From Larix kaempferi (Eukaryota > Streptophyta > Pinopsida > Pinales > Pinaceae): DNA of 64,000 nt. Position 1 is the first letter of the stretch, and the number at the start of each line of letters is the position of its first letter. The notes below the pieces were generated by a model. It did no database searches and was not told where the DNA came from. It saw only the letters and a list, made by a program, of their open reading frames with translations. The DNA is taken from assembly GCA_027924585.1 (NCBI GenBank), contig BSBM01000036.1:4209001-4273000 (forward strand). Direction: 5' to 3'. Of this stretch, positions 23,901-36,114 are shown one piece after another. Both the position numbers and the translations under genes were made by a program.

Positions 23901-25425
23901 TTTATTATTACTATAGACTCATTTAAACCTTTCACCACTAAACTATAGCACACATCCCTCTCACCACTATGCTACAACACACTCATACATGTATTCTTAT
24001 TTTTTATTTTTATGGGACATAAAGACACTTCTCCTCCACTTGACACAATTATTTTTTTAAATCTAAACTTTCATTATCTTAAATTGAATTAAAACCTACC
24101 TCTTTTAGACCTAAGTCACAAGTATACATACCTTTTATAAATCTCATTAAAATTCCTAGGAAGTGGGTTTATCCTTTAATTTACTTATTAAAATTATAAA
24201 AATATGAATTGGATATTAATCCATTACATTGTCCATTTTTTCGTAAGAATTTATTTACTAACTTATCAAATACCCCAATATGTTAATATTAAAACTTATT
24301 CTTAAAAAGAAATACGTGGAAACCTTTTGAACTACTTGGATACTATTTTAATTTGTTTATCTAATTATTTGTTTAATTTGTAGTTTTTTTTTCTTATATA
24401 ATGTTGTTTTAATTATGGTTAGTTAATAAAAAATTATTGAAGAAATTATTATATATATATATATATATATATTATTATTATTATTGTTGTAAAGATTTTC
24501 ATTATTACTTAGTATAGTTTAATAATTAGATGATTTATAAAATTAGGAATAAATTAATAAATAGACAAATTCAATATTTATTAGTGCCGAAGGCAGATAA
24601 TTTAGCAATTGGTTGTTATTATTTAGTATTATTACTTTTGTTTTGATAATTTTAAAAACTATTATGTTTTCAAATGTTTTTTAATAATTGTATATTAAAT
24701 TTAATATTTTGAAAATGAAAATTATTTTATTAAATATTTTAAAATTAAATTTCTTGTTTTATGATTGGCTAAAACCATGATTTGACAATTAATTGACTAA
24801 TTACTCCTGCCTAGAATGTGAAATTTTGAAAAATAATAAACAATTTTAAATTACAAAATTCAAAAAAAACATTTGCTTGCAATCTGATTTTTATACATCA
24901 TGTTTCATTAATAACATTTAATATCATGTCTTCTATTGAACTTAAAACTGACTCATTATTGGTCTGCGCAGAGGAACTAGGGTTCGTTGACGGAGGAGTA
25001 ATAAAATTTGATTTTACCTTAAAAATTTGTGTTAAATGAAAACCTAAATACTAAAATGTGAACTCAAGTCACCAGATTCCAATTTGGCATGCTAAATTCC
25101 TTAACTGTATATGAGATAGACCATTTTTCCCCACCAAATTAATATATAACGAAATTTCAAATTTTTACATTTATGCAGTTTTCGTCAAAGTGAATTCGGA
25201 GCTTAGTAATTATAATAAATATGCTTGAAACATATTATTTCGATTGGTATATCATTTATTTCTCTAAGGTGTTATTTTCACATCATAGAAACTTGACTTT
25301 CTGCCTCTCGCTATAATAAGTTATCTAGAAAATGTAGTGATAGATAAATAACAGTGTTCAGCTATAAGATTTTGTCTATTATTTTTTGGGGTTTATTGTA
25401 TAATTTACAATCAGCATAGATCTAT
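23901..25425. other. AT-rich region without gene
   Basis: Includes the diverged repeat copy at 24385-24580 with an (AT)n run near 24452-24472. No coding family seen. Confidence 0.6.
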
Positions 25426-25541
25426 CTTAAACTCATATCTATCAAGCATGGAGAGGGATCCAATTTCTTGAGGTGTATTTCTTTCTTTAAATTTAAATTC
25501 AAGAAATTTGATCTCTCTTGATTAATAGATCCGGATTTAAG
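25426..25541. repeat. Inverted repeat / foldback
   Basis: The arms 25426-25471 and 25499-25541 are imperfect reverse complements, sharing an exact 10-bp AATTTCTTGA/TCAAGAAATT at the loop end and CTTAAA/TTTAAG at the outer end. The loop is about 27 bp. It may be a remnant of a foldback element. Confidence 0.7.
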
Positions 25542-25712
25542 TTTTAAATTTTTATTTTATAAACGAACATCTATTTTTTAATTACTTTTCATAATATTTT
25601 ATTTTATGAACCAACATGGATTTTTTTTAAATACTTTCCATAATTTTTTTTATTTTATGAGCTATTTTGTTACAAACGTTACATCAGGTTACAACATCTC
25701 CCCCATACTGGG

Positions 25713-26988
25713 TGTAATATCCCAAGTTTGACCCCATTATATTAAAATGTAAATGATGTAATATTGTTATAAAATCGTGGTGAGGAGCTCAAGGCCAAGG
25801 ACCCGCCATCGATTTTATTGGTGCATATGGTCTACGTGCTAGCCATACACAATGGAATTGTGAATATCATGTAAATATGCATTTTAATCAAATACCCACA
25901 ACTAGCTATGCAATGCAACAAGAGATGAGAGCATGATTTTACAAGGAATTGGGAGGGAAAACATTCAAACCCTTGATCCAATCAAGTCAAGCCAAGTGTC
26001 AATGAGATAACCCATCAAACACTTAACTACCCATGTTGACTTTGTACCCAATCATTTATTTCTCCCAAGAATTGGTTGAGGTAGTTAATGCCTTGGAAAT
26101 GGGAGGTATGGCTGTCCAAATTCGAGTATGGGCAAGCCACCCTTCATGGAAAAACGTTTTTTGCTTCTTGGGCAAGAAAACAAGCATGAATTGCTCCCCA
26201 AGCCATTATCCATGGACCAGTTTTGCCTCTCTGATGTTTTTGGGACTGTTGGGTGTTTTTCCTCCATGTTTTTTCTATGTCTTCCTGGTTTTCAGTGGGA
26301 AAAGAGGGCTTTTTTGTGTTGCAGAGTGGTTAGGAGTATGGGAGCTTGATTTGGGGTTTCATTGGGGCCATTTTGGCCATTTAGATGCCCAAAATCCCCA
26401 TGGAAAATCGAGTTGGTTCCCTGTGGACGATTTTCTCACCCCCAATCCATTTTTTGTGTGCCCACGTTTTTGGGAAAACCTATGGCCATCGTATTCGCAA
26501 ATCCCATTGTCGAAAATGGGTATCCATGCCCAGTTGGAGTTGCTGTGTGTAAAAGAAGGTTGGACTTGAGATGGGTTTCTATTGCTTTGGTTGTGCATGA
26601 GCTGGAATGTTCCCTTTTCCTTGTAAGAATCATGCCCAGCTCGGGAGTGGCAGTTGTGTTGAGAGAATTGATGAGCACAACTGGCCTATGGTTGGGTGGA
26701 ACGTTGCAGCGACATAGCTAGTTGTTTGGGACAACATTACAACAAGATGAGTATTTTCTTATATGCAATTACTTCTGCAAATTTATTAATTCGTTGACTG
26801 TGTTAAATTGAATGGCATCATGTAATGTATGTGGATGATGTTATTCCGCTATGCATGTTTGCTTTAAATTGCATCTGCACACATTTGATTTTAATTGTTG
26901 TGAATTTAATGGGCTAAGTTTATGTAAAAGCCCCAGATTGGCATCATGTTCCCTTCCAGGAATTGAGTTTGTAGGAGGGGATATTACA
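25713..26988 (+). repeat. 5' LTR of the LARD-like element
   Basis: 1,276 bp with perfect 11-bp terminal inverted repeats TGTAATATCCC/GGGATATTACA. Frames of over 100 codons inside it occur on both strands and also in the 3' LTR; they match no family and are treated as chance. It contains an 8-bp inverted repeat GAAAATCG (26403-26410) / CGATTTTC (26428-26435). Confidence 0.95.
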
Positions 26989-26991
26989 TTG

Positions 26992-27003
26992 TGGTATCAA
27001 AGT
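26992..27003 (+). promoter_or_regulatory. Primer-binding site (initiator tRNA-Met type)
   Basis: tggtatcaaagt begins three bases after the LTR end. The common plant retrotransposon site is TGGTATCAGAGC, complementary to the 3' end of initiator tRNA-Met; here ten of twelve positions agree. Confidence 0.88.
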
Positions 27004-27403
27004 TGTTGGTTGAAACATTGGGCCTTCATGGGATACCTATTACAGTTGCAGAGGTAAGTATGCCTCCTATCCGGCACTAAACATTAAAAAAATGAAATAT
27101 TCAAAAAAAAAATTCTAACTGTTTTTGAAAAATTGAAAAAATTTCTAAGTGTTGGAAATTTTGCTTAAGTCTCTGTCGGCGATTTAATTATAGCTATTGC
27201 GCCAAGGTTTGTGAAAATTTGGTTAAATTTTGCGCCGAAGCAGTCGCGGAGAAAAGACTCTGTCGCCGATTTTAGTGTTAAATTCTGCGCGCGCGCAACG
27301 AAATTAAGGTTAGTTTCTGCAACGCACGGGGCGAAATCGAGTTGGTTTCCTGTGGACGATTTTCTCGCCATAAAATTTGCGCGGCGAAGGCTTGTGCGGG
27401 CGG

Positions 27404-27575
27404 CAATTTTAGCCTTCAAATTTGCACACAGCGGCAATTTTAGGCTTAAAAGTTGCGATGGAGGCTTGCATGCGGCAGCAATTTTAGCCTTCAAATTTGC
27501 GCGCGGCAGCAATTTTAGGCTTAAAAGTTGCGATGGAGGCTGGCGCGCGGCGGCAATTTTAGCCTTTAAACCTGC
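27404..27575. repeat. 75-bp tandem repeat in the LARD-like interior
   Basis: caattttagcctt recurs at 27404, 27479 and 27554 (period 75). Each unit also holds a half-related caattttaggcttaaaagtt and gcgatggaggct. It is much richer in CG than the flanks. The copies differ by a few bases. Confidence 0.88.
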
Positions 27576-29647
27576 GATGCAGTCGCAATGACAAAGGCTT
27601 GCGTGCGCAGAAGTTAGGGATAAATCCAGCGCCAAAGTCGGCAATTTTAAGGATAAATCCAGTGACGGTCGCAGAGGGGAGAATAGAGGCCAAAACTTGA
27701 TTTTTGGATAGGAGGAGCAGTCGGTCTCAGAATGGGATGATTCCTGTGGGGCTCAGAGACCTTTAACAAAGGCCATGAAAGAACCAGAGAGGGTCCCGAG
27801 CCCAGTATGCTCCAATCTGACAGAAAATGGAGAATAGTGACTTTTGTAAGAGGGTGTCCCGAGGCTCGACGGAAGGTCGATTTGGGATGAAATCGATATG
27901 GCGCGGCCATGGAGCAGGCACAATGTTAAGTTTGGAATTTTGGTGTCGAACTCCAAAGGACGTGGAGTCGGGGTGAGCAAGAAGGCCAAAAAGCACTGTT
28001 CCGAGCAAGTTTTTCGGGATTTTGAAAAGCTTGTGGACAGTGAAAGTGACCCTAGATGTTGGATTCAAAATTTTTACTAAACTAAACATTTCATATTGTC
28101 ATTAAGACGGACAGTTTCTGTTAGACGAATATTTTCCAGAAATGCATAGTTTGGGAGATAGCCATTTTTTGCCAAATTTTGAGATTTTGGAGGAAAAGTG
28201 AAAAGTTAAAAGTAGCCAAACCCTGAATTTTATAGAAGCTGACTAGTGCATCGGAACAGGGATCTAAAGGTTGTTGAGTGTTCCTTTTTAGATGGACTAC
28301 CTTCACCTGGTAGATAAGTTTTCATGAATCTTCCTAGATTTGCTTCTACCAGCAGTTGAAGTTGGCATTTCAGAACAAATTGCAGCTATGTAAAAGTGCA
28401 GAAAATTTGGGCAAAGTTTGCATTTTTGAAAGAATATAAATTCAATGTTCTGGATCGGAATGGAGCACAGGGATAGGAATTGGAAATCTTATCCATAGGA
28501 GAACAGGGATGCATGACCAGAATTTGAATGAGGTCTGCATATATCATAGATATTTGGTGCAGGAAAGTGCCAGCGGCTGTTTTGACAAAAAAGAATTGTT
28601 GTCAATGGGCAATTTCTATAATTGCATGACTGGAAGGAAACCAGACCAACTATGATATGGAAGAGGAATTCCATGCTACGATGAAGGATTGGAAAGGGAG
28701 AATTCCTTAACCCCTGTTTTGATATCGTATTTATAATTATGAAATTGTCATGCATATAAACTATGGCATAAGAATGTTGAAAATGCAAGGGATTGCATAG
28801 ATGAAATGAATATGCACCAGATGGCATATTAACAAACTTTGCACAGTGCATGTGAAAATGTTTGTGCATAAATAGGGTATTGCATATTGGTAAAATAGAG
28901 AGGTTTTACATATGCAACGAGCCACTTGAGATAATTATGGTGGTTGCTAATAATTGGTTGTGTCTGCATTGGTTGTAGGACAAAATACAATCAAAGCATG
29001 GCTAAAGAAGTTGATGACGTTGTTGCATGAGACCAACAAAGGCTTATGAAGAGAGGATGGTGCAACAAATTCGTGATCATGATGTTGGCAAAAGGACTGA
29101 GTAGCCTTGGTAAGAGGCCAATTGATCAGGTAACATCAAGTGATGTTAATAACAGCCATGCAGGTAATGGTTAATTGTGCTTAATTGCATGAATGTTGAA
29201 AGAGGATTTGATGAGATCCCTTCAACTATGTTTAAAATTTGTTGAATTGTTTGTATGAGAGATTGAATGTCTGAATGTGAATGTCAGCCTACCAAGTATG
29301 GTGAGGTATGGGTAAGTGAAGGTAGGAATCCTTACACCCTATAATTGCTTAGAAATCTCAATGCATTCATATGAAATTATATCATGCCATTTGTTTGTGC
29401 CGGTTGTGAGTTTAACAACCAAAGCAAGTGAGGACTTATGGTCCTGTGGTGGTAGTGCATGCTATGAGATGGGCATGGTTAGGCCATAATATGTTGGAAT
29501 GCATAGTACTCACGGATTAATACAAGGTTGTATTGAGGGGTTATGCATTGAGTGAATGCACATCAAAAGATTATGAAAATGTGGTGAATGTGCATGCATA
29601 TGTGCGGGTGAACATGTTGAGATGCATTGTGTGAATGCATGGTTGTG

Positions 29648-29683
<36 letters not shown>

Positions 29684-30067
29684 TTTTTTCATTGCAGTTA
29701 GATAATAGATGAAATGGTGGACTATTGTTAATCCTGATACCATTTCATGAGCTGCTATGAATGCAGGGGAAAGACTGCATGAAGAAGGTAGACATGTGAT
29801 GGGCTACCAGAGCACTCTGTTGGAAGGACATAATTGCATGGAATGTGAAGTAATGAGTATTTACAGTTTATTTAAATTGCATGGATAGTGTAACTGTGTC
29901 TTGCAATTTTATTGTGATAATGATGCATATATAGGAATGTATATATTTCATTGCATTTCAAATATTAACATCTGAAGATGTTTGAATTATTGAGTGTTAT
30001 AATTCTGAGATCACTTCAGTGACTGTTGTAGCAATGAAAGAATTATATGCATAAAATACTCACAACG

Positions 30068-30700
30068 TGTTTGGCTGATTGAAGTTTCAGATTTCAAGTA
30101 GAAAAGTCTTACGTATGGCAATGAGGATAAGTCCATAGTAGAGACCGGGATCTACCATGTGCAGAAGCCAAAGGTTATGAGAAGGTTCTCATGGTTGTAA
30201 CTTATGCATGAAACAAATCTGAAAATTTTATGGGTTAAATTTATGAGAATAATCTCATGGTTGCAAATCTAATTTCTGTAGGAAAACAGATTTGTAGATT
30301 TCAGATTTGAGAATTGCTTATAATTGCTAATCACTGTTTGGTGTATATAAAAATTGTGTCAGGAGGACATGTTGTAGGTGGATGTTCATGTATGGTAGTA
30401 AGGGTGAAACCATAATGGATAGAGTGATACCACTTACGAGAGCCAAACATTATGAGGATAGCCTCATTGCTAAGCAAATCAATTTCTGTAGGAGATAGAA
30501 TTGTAAATTTATGTTGAATTAATTATTATTGCTATTGATTGGTTATGGAACAATCATACTTGAAGCTTATTGCTAAATGTTGCTGACTGTTTGGCTATTT
30601 GATAAGTGTGCTAGGATGACACATTGCAGGAAGACCATGTGTGATGGCTTGCCGAAACCAAAATAGATGGGAAGGATCACATGCTTTGGAAATGGGTTTC
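30068..30700 (+). repeat. Three diverged repeats of about 260 bp, each with hairpins
   Basis: tgtttgg starts the units at 30068, 30335 and 30588, followed in each by a gap, then atggcaatgagg / atggtagtaagg / atggcttgccg-like words and agaagccaaagg / gagagccaaaca. The first two carry 16-bp hairpins at 30177-30192, 30243-30258 and 30452-30467. Similarity is patchy, so the repeat is old. Confidence 0.7.
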
Positions 30701-31514
30701 GGGTGAAACGCCATTGTAAATGCTGATAATGTCTCAGTCAAACTGCATGTGGGTGAATCATATGAGTGAGACAGTAAAATTATGCCGAGAAGGCATGTGT
30801 GGGTTATGGAACGTGAAAAGATTGGGGTGGCGAACCGAAGGACTATTGACTCATAGAAGGGAGCCCCCATTCTTCACAAATAAAGAAAAGATACATCTGT
30901 GAAATGAATGAGTATTATGTAACCCTAACTGAAGATATACATGTCTGGTTATTATATTTAATATGCAGAGCATGTTTTATTATTTTATTATTATTCCAGA
31001 CTGCTTGAGTATGATTAGGGCCTATATGTCTCACATCTGAAAGGGAGTGCACACCGTTCTGGTGCTAAGTTATGATAGGGGTGTCAATATTGACTACACC
31101 CTAAGGGAATGGACACATTCTTGGTGTTTCAATACTTGATAGTGAATGTTATGAAAAATGGTTATGATTTTAGAGAAATAATATTGATGAGTCTGCTTAT
31201 CCTTCTTGTGCTATCAGCTTACACAGATGCAATTTGATGTTGCACATTAAGAGGCAAAGTGAAGAAAGGGTGCTCAAGAGGACTGTATGGGCAGTGGTAA
31301 CCTTTCTATGTTCACACTAAAGGACACTAGAAGGGATGGATAGGCCCGCGGAGCTGTGTTACAGAAAAGGGGTATCATCCTTGTGTAGGGTGAGTGGGTA
31401 TTGTGGGGCCATGCTACCCTGCAATCAAGAAAGTCACCTATAGAGTTCCTAAATGGAACTGCTGGTTTGCACAGGAGATGGAGTGCCATCCTTGTGTAGA
31501 TGAAAAATTGTTGG

Positions 31515-31826
31515 ATTCCTGATAAACCCAGTCGGTGTACTGGCTTGGCATGTTGTTAAATTAGATGCCTGACAAACCCAGTTGGCGTACTGGCTTGGCA
31601 TTGGTTATTTGCATGTTGTAGAGGTATTGGTGAAGGGTGTCATTTCCTGACAAACCCAGTCGAAGAACTGGCTTGGAAATGGTCGGTGTATGCTTGATAA
31701 ACCCAGTTGACCTACTGGCTTAGCATACTGATCTTTGAAATGCTTGATAAACCAAGTCGGCATACTGGCTTAGCATACTGATTTTAGGGATGCCTAATAA
31801 ACCCAGTCGACGTACTGGCTTGGCAT
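31515..31826 (+). repeat. Array of six co-varying two-part hairpins
   Basis: Six units of about 36 bp share the form stem1-TGATAAAC-CCAGT-loop-ACTGG-CTT-stem1'. The outer stems differ but still pair: ATGCC/GGCAT (31565/31597), ATTTCC/GGAAAT (31642/31675), GTATGCT/AGCATAC (31688/31722), ATGCT/AGCAT (31740/31772), ATGCC/GGCAT (31790/31822); the first unit (31515) has one mismatch. The inner CCAGT/ACTGG is kept in five of six. Two more distant relatives lie at 32095-32130 and 32137-32170. Confidence 0.85.
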
Positions 31827-33452
31827 TGCCTATTCGGATGATGCTGTGGAGCAGCATGTGTGTTGGACAAGCATCCACCCCACAGGTGATCCAAGGCTTG
31901 TAAAGCAGAGAAGGAAACCTCTGGAATAGCGAGGAAATGCACAATACAGATAAGTATTCATTTTCATTTATTTATTGCTTGGAATAATGAAGATTTCATT
32001 TATAAGTTTTCTAACAACTAAGTTGATACACTGTGGTTTCTTTGTTGGAAACCTTGGTCATTGCAGGAAGCAAGGACCCTGAAAGAGCTATAAATGCTTG
32101 GTAAAGCCAGAGAGTAACTGGTTGGGCGCTATAAAATTCTTGGTATGTCTAGAGAGTAATTGGTTGGGCATTAACTACGTGATGTAGTGGAGTAGCCTAT
32201 GTGCTGGCCCAACAATCATTATTGTACCCACGGGAAATCCAAGGATCCTGTGGAATAAAGTGAAGACATCCAATGCAGATAAGTATTTGGTTATCTTGCA
32301 GCTTCTTGCTTATGAATATACATGTGTATATGATTTGTTATGATTTCTCAAACTCTTTTTTAGAGATAAACCCTATGAAAATAAACTAAACATGTGAATT
32401 GATTCAATGGTTGAGTGTAGGTATTGCTGGAAGCAAGGACTATGAAAGCATCTGGAGGATGCATGTGGACATGTGACTATCCTAAAGAGATCAGTATGAG
32501 CAGTAATGAAAGATGGCGCTAGTGGACATGTGTGGGTCCTAGCAGCCAAAGGTCCTATAGGAAACAATGGGGAGGATTCCCACATTGAAAATCCTTAGAC
32601 GGACCTTAGACACTAAGTGTCATAGCCAAGAAAAGGCAAGTCAAGCATTCACATTGAAGTGAAAGAGGCTAAGGAGCATAGAACCACAAGTGATGGTGTG
32701 GCTCCGGATTGGAACAAGACTAAGAGGGGGAAACTCTTACTCTCCTCTTTCCTTTTGATTGATGCATTTCAGAAACAAAGGATTGTTGAATGCGTGTCAT
32801 GACTGGAAGTTGATTGTGTTTATTGCTTGAAATGAATTGTGAATGCTGAAATAATTATTTTTCCTGTGAAAGGGTGAACATGAATGAGCTCATGTGTATG
32901 TTGGGAAAGCATGAAATGTGTGGAAGTCTCATGAGTAAAGCATGGACGTTCCAAGTCAATTGGAAAAATAATTGATTAATTTTTAATATTGTGCTATGCT
33001 TGTCCTAACAGGAATCGCCATGATGAATCTCACAGGTGAGAAATTGGAAGCCAATGTTTGCAGCTGTTACTAGCCAAATGTCGCTAGTAAGCAAAGTGTG
33101 GGCCAATTGTGCACATTGATCATGGAAGCAGACCAAAAGCTATTGTTTTGTCCGAAAATCTTCCTCAAAGAGTTGCCAAGGCAACAAAGAAGATGGCATC
33201 CATGAAATTCTAGACTTGTAGATCATTTGGAAGGTGAATAAAAGGAAGGGATTGCTGTGGAGTGATGCCCGCCTGCAGAGCTGGAAGATCAAAGCCAGCA
33301 GGACCAACTTGTGGAAGCCAAAGGACTTGATCCTAAATGTTCAAAGTAGAGAGATGAAACACAGGATAGACCTGCCACATTGTGTGAATTTTGGACGTGT
33401 GTAAAGTGGGTATTATTCCTAAGTGTTGGAACACCGAGGACAGTGTTATTCC

Positions 33453-33466
33453 AAGGGAGAGGGGAT
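33453..33466 (+). promoter_or_regulatory. Polypurine tract
   Basis: aagggagaggggat sits immediately before the 3' LTR start at 33467, as needed to prime plus-strand cDNA. Confidence 0.85.
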
Positions 33467-34751
33467 TGTAATATCCCAAGTTTGACCCCATTATATTAAA
33501 ATGTAAATGATGTAATATTGTTATAAAATCGTGATAAGGAGCTCAAGGCCAAGGCCCCGCCATCGATTTTATCGGTGCATATGGTTTACGTGCTAGCCAT
33601 GCACAATGGAATTGTGAATATAATGTAAATATGCATTTTAATAAAATACCCACAACTAGCTATGCAATGCAACAAGAGATGGGGGCATGATTTTACAAGG
33701 AATTGGGAGGAAAAACATTCAAACCATTAAACCAATCAAGTCAAGCCAAGTGTCAATGAGATAACCCATCAAACACTCAACTACCCATGTTGACTTTGTA
33801 CCCAATCATTCATTTCTCCCAAGAATTGGTTGAGGTAGTTAATGCCTTGGGAATGGGAGGTATGGCTATCCAAATTCGAGTATGGGCAAGCCACCCTTCA
33901 TGGAAAAACGTTTTTTGCTTCTTGGGCAAGAAAAAAGCCATGAATTGATCCCCACGCCATTACCCATGGACCAGTTTTGCCTCTCTCACGTTTTTGGGAC
34001 TGCTGGGTGTTTTTCCTCCATGTTTTTCCTGTGTCTTCCTAGTTTTCAGTGGGAAAAGAGGGCGTTTTTGTGTTGCAGAGTGGTTGGGAGTATGGGAGCT
34101 TGATTTGGGGTTTCATTGGGTTTTGCCTCTCCGTTTTGGCCATTTAGATGCCCAAAATACCCATGGAAAATCGGGTTGGTTCCCTGTGGACGATTTTCTC
34201 ACCCCCAATCCGTTTTTGGTGTGCCCACGTTTTTGGGAAAACCTATGGCCATCGTATTTGCAAATCCCATTGTTGAAAATGGGTATCCATGCCCAGTTGG
34301 AGTTGTTGTGTGTAAAAGAAGGTTGGACTTGAGATGGGTTTCTATTGCTTTGGCTGTGCATGAACTGGAATGTTCCCTTTTCCTTGTAAGAATCATGCCC
34401 AGCTTGGGGGTGGCAATTGTGTTGAGAGAATTGATGAACACAACTGGCCTATGGTTGGGTGGAATGTTGCAGTGACATAGCTAGTTGTTTGGGACAGCAT
34501 TACAACAAGATGAGTATTTTCTTATATGCAATTACTTCTGCAAATTTATTAATTTGTTGGATGTGTTAAATTGAATGGCATCATGTATTGTGTGTGGATG
34601 ATGTTATTCCGCTGTGCATGTTTGCTTTAAATTGCATCTACACACATTTGATTTTAATTGTTGTGAATTTAATAGGCTGAGTTTATGTAAAAGCCTCAGA
34701 TTGACATCATGTTCCCTTCCAGGAATTGAGTCCGCGGGAGGGGATATTACA
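33467..34751 (+). repeat. 3' LTR of the LARD-like element
   Basis: 1,285 bp, same ends as the 5' LTR. The main length difference is an extra ttttgcctc-like 9-bp stretch near 34121-34130 (ttcattgggttttgcctctc against ttcattggggccattttggc). The inverted repeat GAAAATCG/CGATTTTC is kept at 34166-34198. Confidence 0.95.
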
Positions 34752-34756
34752 CTGGG

Positions 34757-36100
34757 TTGTAGAGCACCCTGTTTCACTCGGTGCAATTAAGAATATTAAA
34801 TGTTTTTTTTAATAGTATTATGTTTAATATAATTAATATTTTAAATTTTAAAAATAATAGTAATAATAATATTATTTCTTAATAATTATTTTTTATTATT
34901 ACGGTAAGAAAATAATATTTATTTGTAAATTAGTTTTATTACTATTTTTTCTTATTTTTAAGAGACATTAATAAACAACTGTACTACTAATTCCACTTGT
35001 TTTAGTAAAAATTTTTATTACTTTTTTAAAATCTAGGTTTCATTATCTTAAATTAAATCAAAACCTACCTCCTTAGATCATAAGTATAAATCCCGTTATA
35101 ATTTCGATGAACTAAACTTATCCTTTAATTTACTTAGATTAATTTTTTAAATTGCTTAGATAAATATATCACACTTAAAAAGATCTTCTCATAAATGCAT
35201 AAGAATATGCAGAGACTATTTTTCTAGTTCTCCTATCACTACACATAAGCTTAATCTTAATCTTTTGAGTGTGGGCTTACCTAAATCCATTCACATACTT
35301 ACGAAGAAAGCTTTAATGCATACAAGATCCATGATTATCCATAAAAGTACTATTGATTCTTAATAAGAATTCTAAATAAATATATAACAATTTAACAAAT
35401 AATTATGAGATATGATTTTATTTTATTATTATTATTATTATATAACAAATATAATAAAAATGATGAGATATCTTTTTATTTAATTATTATTAATATTAAT
35501 ATATGATAAATAAAATAAAAATCATGAGATATTAATATTATTGTTATGAATGAATATTTGTTATTGATTCTTAATAACAAGTATGAATGGATACATAACA
35601 ATAACAAATAGAAAATGATGAGATATATTTTTATTTAATTAAATTATTGTTATTATTAATTTTCTAGATTAATTAGCTACACATTCAAAGCCATTAATTT
35701 ATGACTATTTCTCATGAGCATCGTTTACTAATGATAATTTTCTCATGAGCTTGTATACTTTACTTAGCACTCATTGCATCCAATGATCTTCATAAAGGTA
35801 AAGAAGTGAGATTAAAATTAGTGAAATGAATCACATAGTAGCAATCATCACCTCCAAGACTGGAATGTGCAAACCATGTCAAAGGTTTCTAAGAAGGAAA
35901 TATATATTTCCCTTCCACTCTATCATCTTTTAGTGGAGAAGTGATTTAATCAATGTGGATTAGAAACCATAAGTCCCATCTCCTAATCATCCATACAATA
36001 CATGCTTATTAATACAAATTATTTTACTAAGTGACCTAAATCCATGGATATAGAGAATGTGATATAAAAAAAATAAAAAATAAAATAGTTCATGTAACAT
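34757..36100. other. AT-rich region without gene
   Basis: Repeated blocks around 35400-35640 (atgagatat, tttttatttaattattatt, aacaaata) form an irregular AT-rich repeat. No coding family seen. Confidence 0.6.
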
Positions 36101-36114
36101 AACATTATCATCCA

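Larger units (their letters stand above)
27050..33450 (+). ncRNA. Non-coding interior of the LARD-like element
   Basis: No long coding frame. The left part (27180-28080) is GC-richer and carries the 75-bp repeats. The middle (30068-30700) has three diverged repeats of about 260 bp. 31515-32190 holds an array of small hairpins. A (TG)n run lies at about 29657-29685. As the element was reverse-transcribed, this must have been transcribed as RNA from the 5' LTR. Function, if any beyond packaging or priming, is unknown. Confidence 0.55.
25713..34751 (+). mobile_element. Complete LTR retrotransposon lacking gag/pol (LARD-like)
   Basis: Two LTRs (25713-26988 and 33467-34751) begin TGTAATATCCC and end GGGATATTACA. 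CTGGG flanks both sides (25708-25712 and 34752-34756). A Met-type primer site follows the 5' LTR and a polypurine tract precedes the 3' LTR, which sets the plus orientation. The 6.5-kb interior has no frame resembling gag, protease, RT or integrase, so the element must have used proteins made elsewhere. The LTRs differ at scattered positions and by one 9-bp indel, so the insertion is not recent. The size and non-coding interior fit the class called LARD. Confidence 0.93.

Noticed and set aside
26033-26569. A 178-codon open frame in the LTR (and its partner near 33994-34332)
   Set aside because: It lies wholly inside the two LTRs, overlaps equally long frames on both strands and resembles no protein. 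Taken as chance.
27165-27644. 159-codon Ala/Lys/Leu-rich repetitive frame
   Set aside because: It is the translation of the 75-bp tandem repeat on the minus strand of the LARD-like leader; opposite-strand frames are equally open.
29510-29743. Small protein with His/Thr-rich run
   Set aside because: The run is the translation of a (TG)n microsatellite; no other coding support.
31515-31826. CRISPR-like array
   Set aside because: Units are direct repeats with internal stems but spacers are short and unequal, and the array sits inside a plant LTR element. There are no cas genes.
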